A stretch of DNA of 64,000 nt from Paracoccus versutus (GTDB lineage: Bacteria; Pseudomonadota; Alphaproteobacteria; Rhodobacterales; Rhodobacteraceae). The DNA lies in the NCBI RefSeq assembly GCF_000763885.1, contig NZ_JRKO01000003.1:62001-126000 (forward strand). Reading direction: 5' to 3'. Position numbers and translations under genes: made by a program. This document shows, one piece after another, positions 1 to 7,481 of this stretch. The notes under the pieces were generated by a model that ran no database searches, was not told where the DNA came from, and saw only the letters and a program-made list of their open reading frames with translations. Numbering within the stretch: position 1 is the first letter of the stretch; every line of letters starts with the position of its first letter.

Positions 1-198
1 GGTCCAGGCGGCCAGGCCGATCAGCGCGAAGCCCACGACGCGCGGCACGCTGGCGGGGCCCACGCCGGAATAGCCGCCCAGGTCGGCCAGGCGCGCGCTG
101 TCCCACAGCATCACGCCGCCGACCGCCACCAGCCCGGCGGCGATGATCAGCGCCGCCGTATCACGGCGGCGCGGCGGTTCGTGGCGGTTGCCGCTCAT
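1..198 (-). CDS. tctB: TctB-family small permease of a tripartite tricarboxylate transporter (5' part only)
   Basis: The first 66 codons are present; the rest lies beyond the left edge. The N-terminus has a short basic cytoplasmic stretch, then a hydrophobic helix (about residues 14-31) and a second one starting at about residue 51, which fits the four-helix small subunit of TTT carriers. The ATG at 198 overlaps the stop of tctC (ATGA), so it is translated right after the binding protein, in the usual tctC-B-A order. Family assignment rests mostly on this context. Confidence 0.75.
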   Translation of the reverse strand, partial: MSGNRHEPPRRRDTAALIIAAGLVAVGGVMLWDSARLADLGGYSGVGPASVPRVVGFALIGLAAWT

Positions 199-1136
199 TT
201 CACCAGACCGATGTCCTTGAGGATCGCCTCGGTCGAGGTCACGTCCTGTTCAAGCTGGGCCTCGAAGTCCGGGCCGGCCAGGTAGGTGTCCATCCAGCCC
301 TTGTCCGAAAGCTGCTTTTGCCAGTTTTCCGACTTGGCCATCTTCTCGATGTCGGCGGTGACCTTGGCCTTCTGCTCGTCCGACAGGCCCGGCGCGGCGG
401 CGACCATGCGCCAGTTCTCCAGCGTCACGTCCAGCCCGGCCTCTTGCAGGGTGGGCGCATCGACGCCCTCCAGCCGCTCGGGCGAGGTCACGGCCAGAAG
501 GCGCAGCGTGCCGGCCTGGATCTGGGCCTCGAACTCGCCCAGCGAGGAAATGCCCGCCGTCACCTGGTTGCCCAGGATCGCCGCCAGGGCCTCGCCGCCG
601 CCGGAATAGGCGATGTAGTTGATCTTGGTCGGATCGACGCCGGCCGCCTTGGCGATCAGGCCCACGGCGATATGGTCGGTGCCGCCGGCCGAGCCGCCGG
701 CCCAGCTGACCGCGCCGGGATCGGCCTTCAGCGCCTCGATCAGCCCGGCGATGTCCTGGATGGGCGAGGCGGCGGGAACCACGATCGCCTCGTATTCGCC
801 GGTCAGCCGGGCGATGGGGGTCACGTCCTTGAGCGAGACGGGCGAGTTGTTGGTCAGGATCGCCCCGACCATGACATAGCCGCCGACGATCAGCGTATCG
901 GGGTTGCCCTTGTTCTGGCTGGCGAATTGCGCCAGGCCGATGGTGCCGCCGGCGCCGGGCACGTTCTGCACCTGCACCGATTTCGAGATGCCTTCCTCTT
1001 GCATCACGGTCTGCATGGTGCGGGCGGTCTGGTCCCATCCGCCGCCGGGGTTGGCCGGGGCGATGATGGTGTAATCGGCCATGGCCGGGACCGCGACGGC
1101 CCCCGCGAACAGGCTGGCGAGAACGAATTGCTTCAT
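195..1136 (-). CDS. tctC: TctC-type periplasmic tricarboxylate-binding protein
   Basis: 313 aa, the normal length of TctC/Bug solute receptors. A signal peptide ([20 protein letters not shown]) precedes a mature part starting [16 protein letters not shown], which is the typical TctC beginning. It should deliver an organic acid (citrate or similar) to TctB/TctA in the inner membrane. I chose the ATG at 1136 over the in-frame one at 1151 because GGAGGA lies about six bases before it and the signal peptide then starts correctly. It is the first gene of the transporter operon, and a two-component system of the matching type lies upstream. The substrate cannot be read from sequence. Confidence 0.9.
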   Translation of the reverse strand: MKQFVLASLFAGAVAVPAMADYTIIAPANPGGGWDQTARTMQTVMQEEGISKSVQVQNVPGAGGTIGLAQFASQNKGNPDTLIVGGYVMVGAILTNNSPVSLKDVTPIARLTGEYEAIVVPAASPIQDIAGLIEALKADPGAVSWAGGSAGGTDHIAVGLIAKAAGVDPTKINYIAYSGGGEALAAILGNQVTAGISSLGEFEAQIQAGTLRLLAVTSPERLEGVDAPTLQEAGLDVTLENWRMVAAAPGLSDEQKAKVTADIEKMAKSENWQKQLSDKGWMDTYLAGPDFEAQLEQDVTSTEAILKDIGLVK

Positions 1137-1308
1137 GGTCTTCCTCCGCATCGGCCGGACGCATCCGCGCCGGTCCCGTTATCCGCATTTTCTGGGTCTG
1201 GCCTGCATCTCTCCCGGAATGCAGGCGTCCTCCGCAAGCCCGCGCGCAGGCGGGCCCCGTGCCTTTCCAGCACAGAAAGCTGTCATGGACCTGACATCGC
1301 GGCGAAAA

Positions 1309-2388
1309 TTATTCCCCGGCCAGCGCCTTGTTCCAGCGCGCCAGCAGCTTGGCCCGCGTCGCCTGGTCCAGATAGGCCAGAAGGCCGGGGCTGACCGGCA
1401 CCGGCTTCAGCCGCAATCCCGCCAGATCCTGCATCCCGCCCGCGGGGCCGGGCTGGCCCGCGACCTCCAGGCTGACGGCCGAAAGCCGCAGGGTGCGCGA
1501 CAGCAGGCTCTGCCCCTCGGGCGACATCAGGAAGGCCAGGAAATCCGCCCCCAGCCCCGGCTGGCGCGCCGCCGCCGGCACCAGCCCCACGCGCGAGACG
1601 ACGACGGTGAAGTCGCGCGGCAGGATCACCCCCAGGTCGGGATGCCGCCGCGCCCAGTCCGCGGCGTAAGAGCCGAGCAGGTTGTAGCCGACCGCCAGCC
1701 GCCCGTCGGCGATCCGCTCCAGCAGCTCGGCCGAGGTGGGGAATTGCTGCACCCCCGCCCGGCCCATCGCCTGCACCACCGACCAGATGCCGGGATAAAG
1801 CTCCTGGTCGCGGGCCAGGAACAGATAGCCCACGCCCGAGCGCGCCACGTCATAGGTGCCGATCCGGCCCTGCGCCTCGGCCGGATGCTCGGCCATCCAG
1901 CGCATCAGGTCGGCGCGGGTGGCGGGCGGCGGATGATCGGCGAAGCTGGGCTTGTGATAGGCAAAGACCGCCGGCTCGAAGGTCAGCGCATAGGCGGTGT
2001 CGCGCCAGTTCGCCCAGCCGGGCCAGCCCGGCGTGTCCGGCGTCTCGACAGGGCGGGCGAAGCCGTCGTTCGCCAGCTTGACCTGCAGGTCCATGGCCGA
2101 GGAAAAGGCGAAATCCGCCGTGCCGCCGCCCGCCTGCGTCTCGGCGACGATGCGGTCGTGCAGCTGGGTCGTCAGCAGGTTCTCGTAGCGCACGGCGACG
2201 CGGGGATGGCGGCTCTGGAAGGCGGCGACCAGCGGCGCGGCCAGGTCGTCGTCGAGCGAGGAATAGACCGACAGCTCCTGCCCATCGCCCTGCGGGGCGG
2301 GAAACAGCGTCACCTGCGCCGATGCCGCGCCCGGCCACAGCGCGAGTGCGGCGGCGATGGCTGGCAAAAGGCGGGCGAGCGGGCGCAT
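1309..2388 (-). CDS. Periplasmic binding protein, PgtC/iron-type fold, probable sensor partner of TctDE
   Basis: About 359 aa with a clear signal peptide ending in GAASAQ. The mature part (QELSVYSSLDDDLAAPLVAAF) resembles the Fe3+/phosphonate/phosphoglycerate group of extracellular solute-binding proteins, not TctC. No ABC permease or ATPase gene is beside it. It is divergent from the tctD-tctE pair and lies between it and tctC. By analogy with PgtC of the phosphoglycerate system, I infer that it presents ligand to the histidine kinase. The ATG at 2388 is preferred to an upstream TTG (2406), although no strong ribosome site is visible. An orphan ABC receptor is the alternative. Confidence 0.75.
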   Translation of the reverse strand: MRPLARLLPAIAAALALWPGAASAQVTLFPAPQGDGQELSVYSSLDDDLAAPLVAAFQSRHPRVAVRYENLLTTQLHDRIVAETQAGGGTADFAFSSAMDLQVKLANDGFARPVETPDTPGWPGWANWRDTAYALTFEPAVFAYHKPSFADHPPPATRADLMRWMAEHPAEAQGRIGTYDVARSGVGYLFLARDQELYPGIWSVVQAMGRAGVQQFPTSAELLERIADGRLAVGYNLLGSYAADWARRHPDLGVILPRDFTVVVSRVGLVPAAARQPGLGADFLAFLMSPEGQSLLSRTLRLSAVSLEVAGQPGPAGGMQDLAGLRLKPVPVSPGLLAYLDQATRAKLLARWNKALAGE

Positions 2389-2466
2389 GATCGGCGACTT
2401 TGCCAAAGCGGCAGCCCGTTCACAAGCCCGCCGCGCCCCGCTAGGTTGCGGCCAAGGGGGGGAACC

Positions 2467-3138
2467 ATGCGCATCCTGCTTGTCGAGGACAATTTGTCAC
2501 TGGCCGAGGGGCTGACCGCGCTGCTGCGGCAATCGGGCTATGCGGTGGACGTGGTCCATGACGGCGCCTCGGCCGAGGCGCTGGCTGCGGCGGAAAGCTT
2601 CGACCTGGTGATCCTGGACCTGAACCTGCCGCAGATGGACGGGCTCGAGGTGCTGCGGGCGATGCGGGCGCGGCGCAACCCGGCGGCGGTGATGATCCTG
2701 ACCGCGCGCGGCGCCCCCGAAGAGCGGGTGCGCGGCCTCGACCTCGGCGCCGACGACTATCTCATCAAGCCCTTCGACATCGGCGAGTTCGAGGCCCGCA
2801 TCCGCTCGCTGCTGCGCCGCCAGGCGGGCTTGCGCAATTCCACCGTCAGCTTCGGCGACCTGGTGCTGGACCAGGCGGCGCGCAGCTTCCTGCTGGCGGG
2901 CCAGCCGCTGGACCTGCCGGCGCGGGAACGCGGGCTGCTGGAGCTGCTGATCATGCGCGCCGGCAAGGTGGTGGCGCGCGAATCGATCGTGCAATCGCTG
3001 ACCTCGCTCGAGGACGACCTGTCCGCCAATGCCATCGAGCAATATGTCAGCCGGCTGCGCAAGCGACTGGCGCCCGCCGGGCTGACGGTCAGGACCGCGC
3101 GCGGCATCGGCTATTTCCTCGACCGGGCCTCGCCGTGA
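2467..3138 (+). CDS. tctD: OmpR-family response regulator TctD
   Basis: 223 aa. The receiver domain has the acidic pair E7-D8, phosphoacceptor D51 (LVILDLNLP), T79 and K101 (YLIKPFD). The C-terminal winged helix has the usual end ARGIGYFLD. The ATG follows a purine-rich AAGGGGGGAA site. Its stop overlaps the GTG start of the kinase gene, so the two are translationally coupled. It probably activates the divergent binding protein and the transporter operon. The TctD name comes from the tctC neighbour; the close relative QseB/PmrA type cannot be excluded by sequence alone. Confidence 0.9.
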   Translation: MRILLVEDNLSLAEGLTALLRQSGYAVDVVHDGASAEALAAAESFDLVILDLNLPQMDGLEVLRAMRARRNPAAVMILTARGAPEERVRGLDLGADDYLIKPFDIGEFEARIRSLLRRQAGLRNSTVSFGDLVLDQAARSFLLAGQPLDLPARERGLLELLIMRAGKVVARESIVQSLTSLEDDLSANAIEQYVSRLRKRLAPAGLTVRTARGIGYFLDRASP

Positions 3139-4565
3139 TCCGGCGGCCGTTTTCCCTGCGCCGCCGGCTGCTGGGCTGGCTGCTCATGGGAACGCTGGCG
3201 CTGGGCACCGCCGCGCTGATCGACACCTGGCGCGAGGCGGTGCGCATGGCCAATGCGCTGGCCGACCGGGTGCTGGCCGGCTCGGCGCTGGTGATCGCCG
3301 AGCGCGCCTCGCTGGACGACCAGGGCCGCATCGCCATCGAGATCCCCTATGGCGCGCTGGAGATGCTGAGTTCGGCCGCGCAGGACCGGGTGTTCTATCG
3401 CGTGGACGGCCCGCCCGGCCATATCGTCACCGGCTATGGCGACCTGCCGATGGCGCCGGCGTGGCCGGGGGGCGAGCCGGCCTATGCCGACGGCGTGTTC
3501 CGCGGCGAGCCGGTGCGGGTCGCCAGCCTGGCCCGCGCCGCCTCGACCGGCATCGACGAGGTGCCCTTCGTCGTCACCGTGGCCGAGACCACCAATGCCC
3601 GGCGCGAGCTGACGCGGGCGATCCTGATGCGCTCGGCCCTGCGGCTGGCGCTGATGATCGCGGGCGCGGCGCTGATCGTCTGGATCGCGGTGACGCTGTC
3701 CCTGCGCCCGCTTTACCGGCTGAGCGAAGAGATCGCCGCGCGCAACCCCGACGACCTGAGCCCGATCGAAACGCCGGTGCCGTCCGAGGTGCGCGGGCTG
3801 GTCGGCACGGTGAACGGCTTCATGCGGCGGCTGGGCGCGGCGCTGGACGGGATGCGCAACTTCACCGGCAATGCCGGGCACCAGCTGCGCACGCCGCTGA
3901 CGGTGGTGCGCACCCAGCTGGCGCTGGCGGCGCGGGCCGCGACCCTGCCCGAGGCGCAGGCCGCCGCGGCCAAAGGCGACGCCGCCGTGGCCCATGCCGA
4001 GCGCATCCTGGCGCAGCTGCTGCTGCTGGCGCGGGTCGATACTGCCGAGGGCGCGGCGCTGGCCGCGCCGCTGGACCTGGCGGCGCTGGCCCGCGACCTG
4101 ACCGCCGAGCATATCCCCGCCGCCGCCGAGGCCGGCATCGACCTGGGCTTCGAGGGCGAGGGGCCGGTGACGGTCCGGGCCGAGCCGCTGCTGATGGGCG
4201 AGGCGCTGAGCAACCTGATCTCGAACGCGCTGCTTCATGCGGGCCGCGCGGCGGTGGTGACGGTGCGCGTCGGGCGCGCGGGCGGCGACGCGGTGCTGGA
4301 GGTCGAGGACAACGGCCCCGGCATCCCGGCCGAGGCGCGTGCCGCCGCCGTCAGCCGATTCGCGCGGGGCGAGACCTCGGGGCCCGGCATGGGCCTGGGC
4401 CTGCCGGTGGCGCTGGAGATCGCCAGCCTGTTCGGCGGCCGGCTGACGCTGGACGAGGGCGCCGGCGGGCGCGGGCTTCTGGCGCGCATCACCCTGCCGG
4501 CGCTGGCGCGGGCCGGGTCCGTGCAAGAAAATGCCGGGATCGATACGGAACCCTTGCAATCGTGA
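3135..4565 (+). CDS. tctE: Sensor histidine kinase TctE
   Basis: 476 aa starting from GTG in a 4-base overlap with tctD. Order: basic N-terminus, membrane helix (about 12-30), periplasmic sensor region (about 35-160), second helix (about 168-190), HAMP-like linker, dimerisation domain with phospho-accepting H249 in GHQLRTPLTVV, then the ATP-binding domain with N box (ALSNLISNAL), G1 (VEDNGPGIP) and G2 (GPGMGLGLPVA). The periplasmic part is short, as in TctE/QseC kinases, so a separate periplasmic receptor may feed it. It phosphorylates TctD. Confidence 0.9.
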   Translation: MIRRPFSLRRRLLGWLLMGTLALGTAALIDTWREAVRMANALADRVLAGSALVIAERASLDDQGRIAIEIPYGALEMLSSAAQDRVFYRVDGPPGHIVTGYGDLPMAPAWPGGEPAYADGVFRGEPVRVASLARAASTGIDEVPFVVTVAETTNARRELTRAILMRSALRLALMIAGAALIVWIAVTLSLRPLYRLSEEIAARNPDDLSPIETPVPSEVRGLVGTVNGFMRRLGAALDGMRNFTGNAGHQLRTPLTVVRTQLALAARAATLPEAQAAAAKGDAAVAHAERILAQLLLLARVDTAEGAALAAPLDLAALARDLTAEHIPAAAEAGIDLGFEGEGPVTVRAEPLLMGEALSNLISNALLHAGRAAVVTVRVGRAGGDAVLEVEDNGPGIPAEARAAAVSRFARGETSGPGMGLGLPVALEIASLFGGRLTLDEGAGGRGLLARITLPALARAGSVQENAGIDTEPLQS

Positions 4566-4699
4566 CCCGGATTCGCCATCTTTTGCGCGTTCGCGTCTTC
4601 GTGAACGCAGTTTGATGGCCGGGCCCCTCTGGCGGACGTGGCGGCACGTTCGTGATGTCGGCATCGATCTTTGACCAGCCGCCTGGATCTTGTTCTGAC

Positions 4700-5794
4700 A
4701 TGCAGCAAGGAAACAACCCGCCCTTGGGGGGCTCGACGAGTGGAACCCATCGTCCCACCCTGCAATATTTCAAATGGTCCTTCATCGTCACCGTGCTTGG
4801 CCTTGCGCTGGGCGCGTTGCTGGGATGGCAGACCACCGGAACCGTCGGCGGCACGCTGACGATCTTCTTCATCTGCGCCGTGCTGGCGGTGCTGGAAATC
4901 TCGCTTTCCTTCGACAACGCCATCGTCAACGCCAACAAGCTGAAAGAGATGACCCCGAAGTGGCAGCGCCGCTTCCTGACCTGGGGCATCCTGATCGCCG
5001 TCTTCGGCATGCGGATCGTCTTTCCGCTGCTCATCGTGGTCGTCGCGGCCAATATCGGCCCCTGGCAGGCGATGGTCCTGGCCGCAAGCCAGCCCGACGA
5101 ATATTCGCGCATCATGCATGACGCGCACCTGCCCATCGCGGCCTTCGGCGGCACCTTCCTGATGATGGTCGGCCTGAGCTTCTTCTTCGACCATGAAAAG
5201 GACGTGCATTGGGTGCGCTGGCTGGAACATCGCATGCAGCGCTATGCCACCGTCCGCGGCATCGAGGTCGCGGTGGTGCTGGTCACGGTGCTGATCTTCT
5301 CGCGCTTCCTGGAAGGGGCCGATTCGCAGGTGTTCTTCCATTCCGCGATCTGGGGCCTTCTGACCTTCCTGCTGGTCGAGGTGCTGGGCGGCCTGCTGGA
5401 CAGCTCGCAAGAGGCGCTGCAGGCCGGCGCCAAGGGCGGCATCGGCGCCTTCCTCTACCTGGAAGTGCTGGATGCCTCGTTCAGCTTCGACGGCGTGATC
5501 GGGGCCTTTGCGCTGACGCATAACCTGTTCGTCATCGCCATCGGCCTGGGCATCGGCGCCATGTATGTGCGCTCGATGACCATCATGCTGGTCGAGCGCG
5601 GCACCCTGGCCGAATACCGCTTTCTCGAACATGGCGCCTTCTATGCCATCATCGCGCTGTCGGTGATCATGTTCGTCCAGCCCCTGGTGCATATCCCCGA
5701 GGTCATCACCGGCCTGGGCGGCGCGACGCTGATCGGCATCTCGTTCTGGTCCTCGATCCGCTGGAACCGCAAGAACCACGCGGTCGAGGCGTAA
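4700..5794 (+). CDS. DUF475 family TerC-like integral membrane protein
   Basis: 364 aa from the ATG at 4700, with seven or more hydrophobic helices. It carries the two TerC-superfamily signatures with acidic residues inside membrane segments: EISLSFDNAIVNANK near the N-terminus and DASFSFDGVIGAFALT in the second half. TerC relatives are linked to metal-ion efflux or tellurite resistance; DUF475 members have no settled function. The open frame extends upstream to 4652, but the added residues are polar and unlike the family. It is a single gene followed by a strong terminator. Confidence 0.85.
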   Translation: MQQGNNPPLGGSTSGTHRPTLQYFKWSFIVTVLGLALGALLGWQTTGTVGGTLTIFFICAVLAVLEISLSFDNAIVNANKLKEMTPKWQRRFLTWGILIAVFGMRIVFPLLIVVVAANIGPWQAMVLAASQPDEYSRIMHDAHLPIAAFGGTFLMMVGLSFFFDHEKDVHWVRWLEHRMQRYATVRGIEVAVVLVTVLIFSRFLEGADSQVFFHSAIWGLLTFLLVEVLGGLLDSSQEALQAGAKGGIGAFLYLEVLDASFSFDGVIGAFALTHNLFVIAIGLGIGAMYVRSMTIMLVERGTLAEYRFLEHGAFYAIIALSVIMFVQPLVHIPEVITGLGGATLIGISFWSSIRWNRKNHAVEA

Positions 5795-5815
5795 GCCCTC
5801 CGAAGCGACAGGAAT

Positions 5816-5846
5816 GGCCGCCGCCTTTCGGGGCGGCGGCCTTTTT
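5816..5846 (+). terminator. Rho-independent terminator after the DUF475 gene
   Basis: A perfect 10 bp stem (GGCCGCCGCC with GGCGGCGGCC) and a six-base loop TTTCGG are followed directly by five T residues. It lies 22 bases after the stop codon. Confidence 0.93.
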
Positions 5847-5883
5847 GCTATCCCTGACCCGTGGTTCGGAACGAGGGATGGAC

Positions 5884-6834
5884 ATGCGTTACCTGCTTGC
5901 CCTGCTGGTCGTCGTCGCGGTGGCGGCGCTGTTCTATTGGCGCCATGCGCAAAGGGCCGGGGCCGCGCAGGATGACGGCGCCGACGTGCAGGCGCTTTAC
6001 CAGGCCGGCCGGGCGCTGCCGCAGGGGCCGCTGCGGGTCTATCACCTGGGCCACAGCCTGGTCGGGCGCGACATGCCGGCGATGCTGGCGCAGCTGGCCG
6101 GGCAGGGGCACGACTATGCGTTGCAACTGGGCTGGGGCACCCCGCTGCGCGAGCATTTCCAGGGCGGCGCGGCGATCAACGGCTTTGCCCAGGAAAACGC
6201 CACCCCCCGCTATCGCGACGCGCATCAGGCGCTGGCGAGCGGCGAATACGACGCCTTCGTCATGACCGAGATGGTGCGGCTGAAGGATGCGATCCAATAC
6301 AAGGAAAGCCGCCTCTATGCCGGGAAATGGGCGGCCGAGGCGGCGGCGGGCAATCCGGCCGGGCAGGTCTTTCTTTACGAAAGCTGGCACGCGCTGGACG
6401 ATCAGCCGGAATGGCTGTCGCGCCTGCCCGACGACCTGGAGACGATGTGGAAGCCCGGCCTGCTCTGGCCCGCCGCCCGCGCCGCCGGCAGGCCGGTCTG
6501 GCTGATCCCGGTCGGGCAGGTCATGGCCCGGCTGGTGGCCGAGGCCGAGGCCAGGGGCGGCATCGCCGAACTGCAATCGCGCGAGGATCTGTTCGCCCGC
6601 AGCCCGGACGGCACGCTGGACCCCATCCACCCCAACGACCTGGGCGTCTACCTGGTGGCGCTGACCCATTACGCGGTGCTTTACGGCCAAAGCCCGGTCG
6701 GCCTGCCGCATGCCTTGCTACGCGCCGATGGCAGCCCCGCCGATGCGCCCTCGGCGGAACTGGCGCGGCGCATGCAGGAAGTGGTCTGGGAGGTGGTCAG
6801 CACCAACCCGCTGACCGGCCTGCAATCCCCATAA
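5884..6834 (+). CDS. Membrane-anchored SGNH-hydrolase-like protein of unknown substrate
   Basis: About 316 aa. A single N-terminal hydrophobic helix (MRYLLALLVVVAVAALFYW) anchors or exports it. The body has a GxSL-type block (YHLGHSLVGRD) near the N-terminus and DPIHPNDLGVYLVAL near the C-terminus, which match the catalytic Ser and the Asp-x-x-His of the SGNH/GDSL esterase fold. Asp of the usual GDSL is replaced by His. The start at 5884 has GAGG about seven bases upstream; an ATG at 5878 abuts it too closely. The active-site reading is my inference and I do not recognise a characterised relative. Confidence 0.7.
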   Translation: MRYLLALLVVVAVAALFYWRHAQRAGAAQDDGADVQALYQAGRALPQGPLRVYHLGHSLVGRDMPAMLAQLAGQGHDYALQLGWGTPLREHFQGGAAINGFAQENATPRYRDAHQALASGEYDAFVMTEMVRLKDAIQYKESRLYAGKWAAEAAAGNPAGQVFLYESWHALDDQPEWLSRLPDDLETMWKPGLLWPAARAAGRPVWLIPVGQVMARLVAEAEARGGIAELQSREDLFARSPDGTLDPIHPNDLGVYLVALTHYAVLYGQSPVGLPHALLRADGSPADAPSAELARRMQEVVWEVVSTNPLTGLQSP

Positions 6835-6968
6835 TCCGAACGCTGTTTTTACGGATCGTTGAAAACATTTCGATTGATCCGGCGCGGGATTTGCCTTCTT
6901 GGCAGGCATGGGCTGATCGTATTCCGGGCAATTGCCCAAGACGCGGTCAGCCGTGCTGAGGAGGTCCG

Positions 6969-7481
6969 ATGCTTACCGGGTTCGTGCTGTTCTATGTCGG
7001 CGCCGTGCTGTTTCTGAACGGGCTCTGGCTGATGGGCCGGATCGCCGATCGCGAGATCGTCGTCATCAACATCGTCGCCGCGCTGGTCTCGGGCGCGGCG
7101 GTGCTGCACGACGCCTTCGGCGCCGGGGCCAGCGCGGCCAGCATCCGCAACGGCGCGCTGAGCCTCTTGTTCTGCACCACCTATCTGTGGGTCGCCTATA
7201 ACCGGCTCAGCGGGGCGGATGGGCGCGGCCTGGGCTGGTTCAGCCTGTTCGTGGCGGTGACGACCGTGCCGGTGTTCCTGCGCGCGCTTGCGGCGGCCGG
7301 CTCCGCGGCCGAGCTTTGGCTGGCGGCGAACTGGGCCGTCTGGGGCGTGCTGTGGTTCCTGTATTTCCTGCTGCTGGCGCTGGGTCGCCCGATCCAGCGG
7401 CAGACCGCCTGGGTCACGCTGCTGGCCGGGATCTTCACCGGCTGGCTGCCGGGTTTCCTGCTGCTCGACGGGCTGCTCTGA
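6969..7481 (+). CDS. AmiS/UreI family transporter
   Basis: 170 aa with six hydrophobic helices and the AmiS/UreI beginning (GFVLFYVGAVLFLNGLWLMG). The family comprises proton-gated urea channels and short-chain amide channels. It has a good ribosome site (GAGGAGG). No urease or amidase gene lies next to it in this window, so the permeant is open. It ends one base before the convergent neighbour's stop. Confidence 0.85.
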   Translation: MLTGFVLFYVGAVLFLNGLWLMGRIADREIVVINIVAALVSGAAVLHDAFGAGASAASIRNGALSLLFCTTYLWVAYNRLSGADGRGLGWFSLFVAVTTVPVFLRALAAAGSAAELWLAANWAVWGVLWFLYFLLLALGRPIQRQTAWVTLLAGIFTGWLPGFLLLDGLL

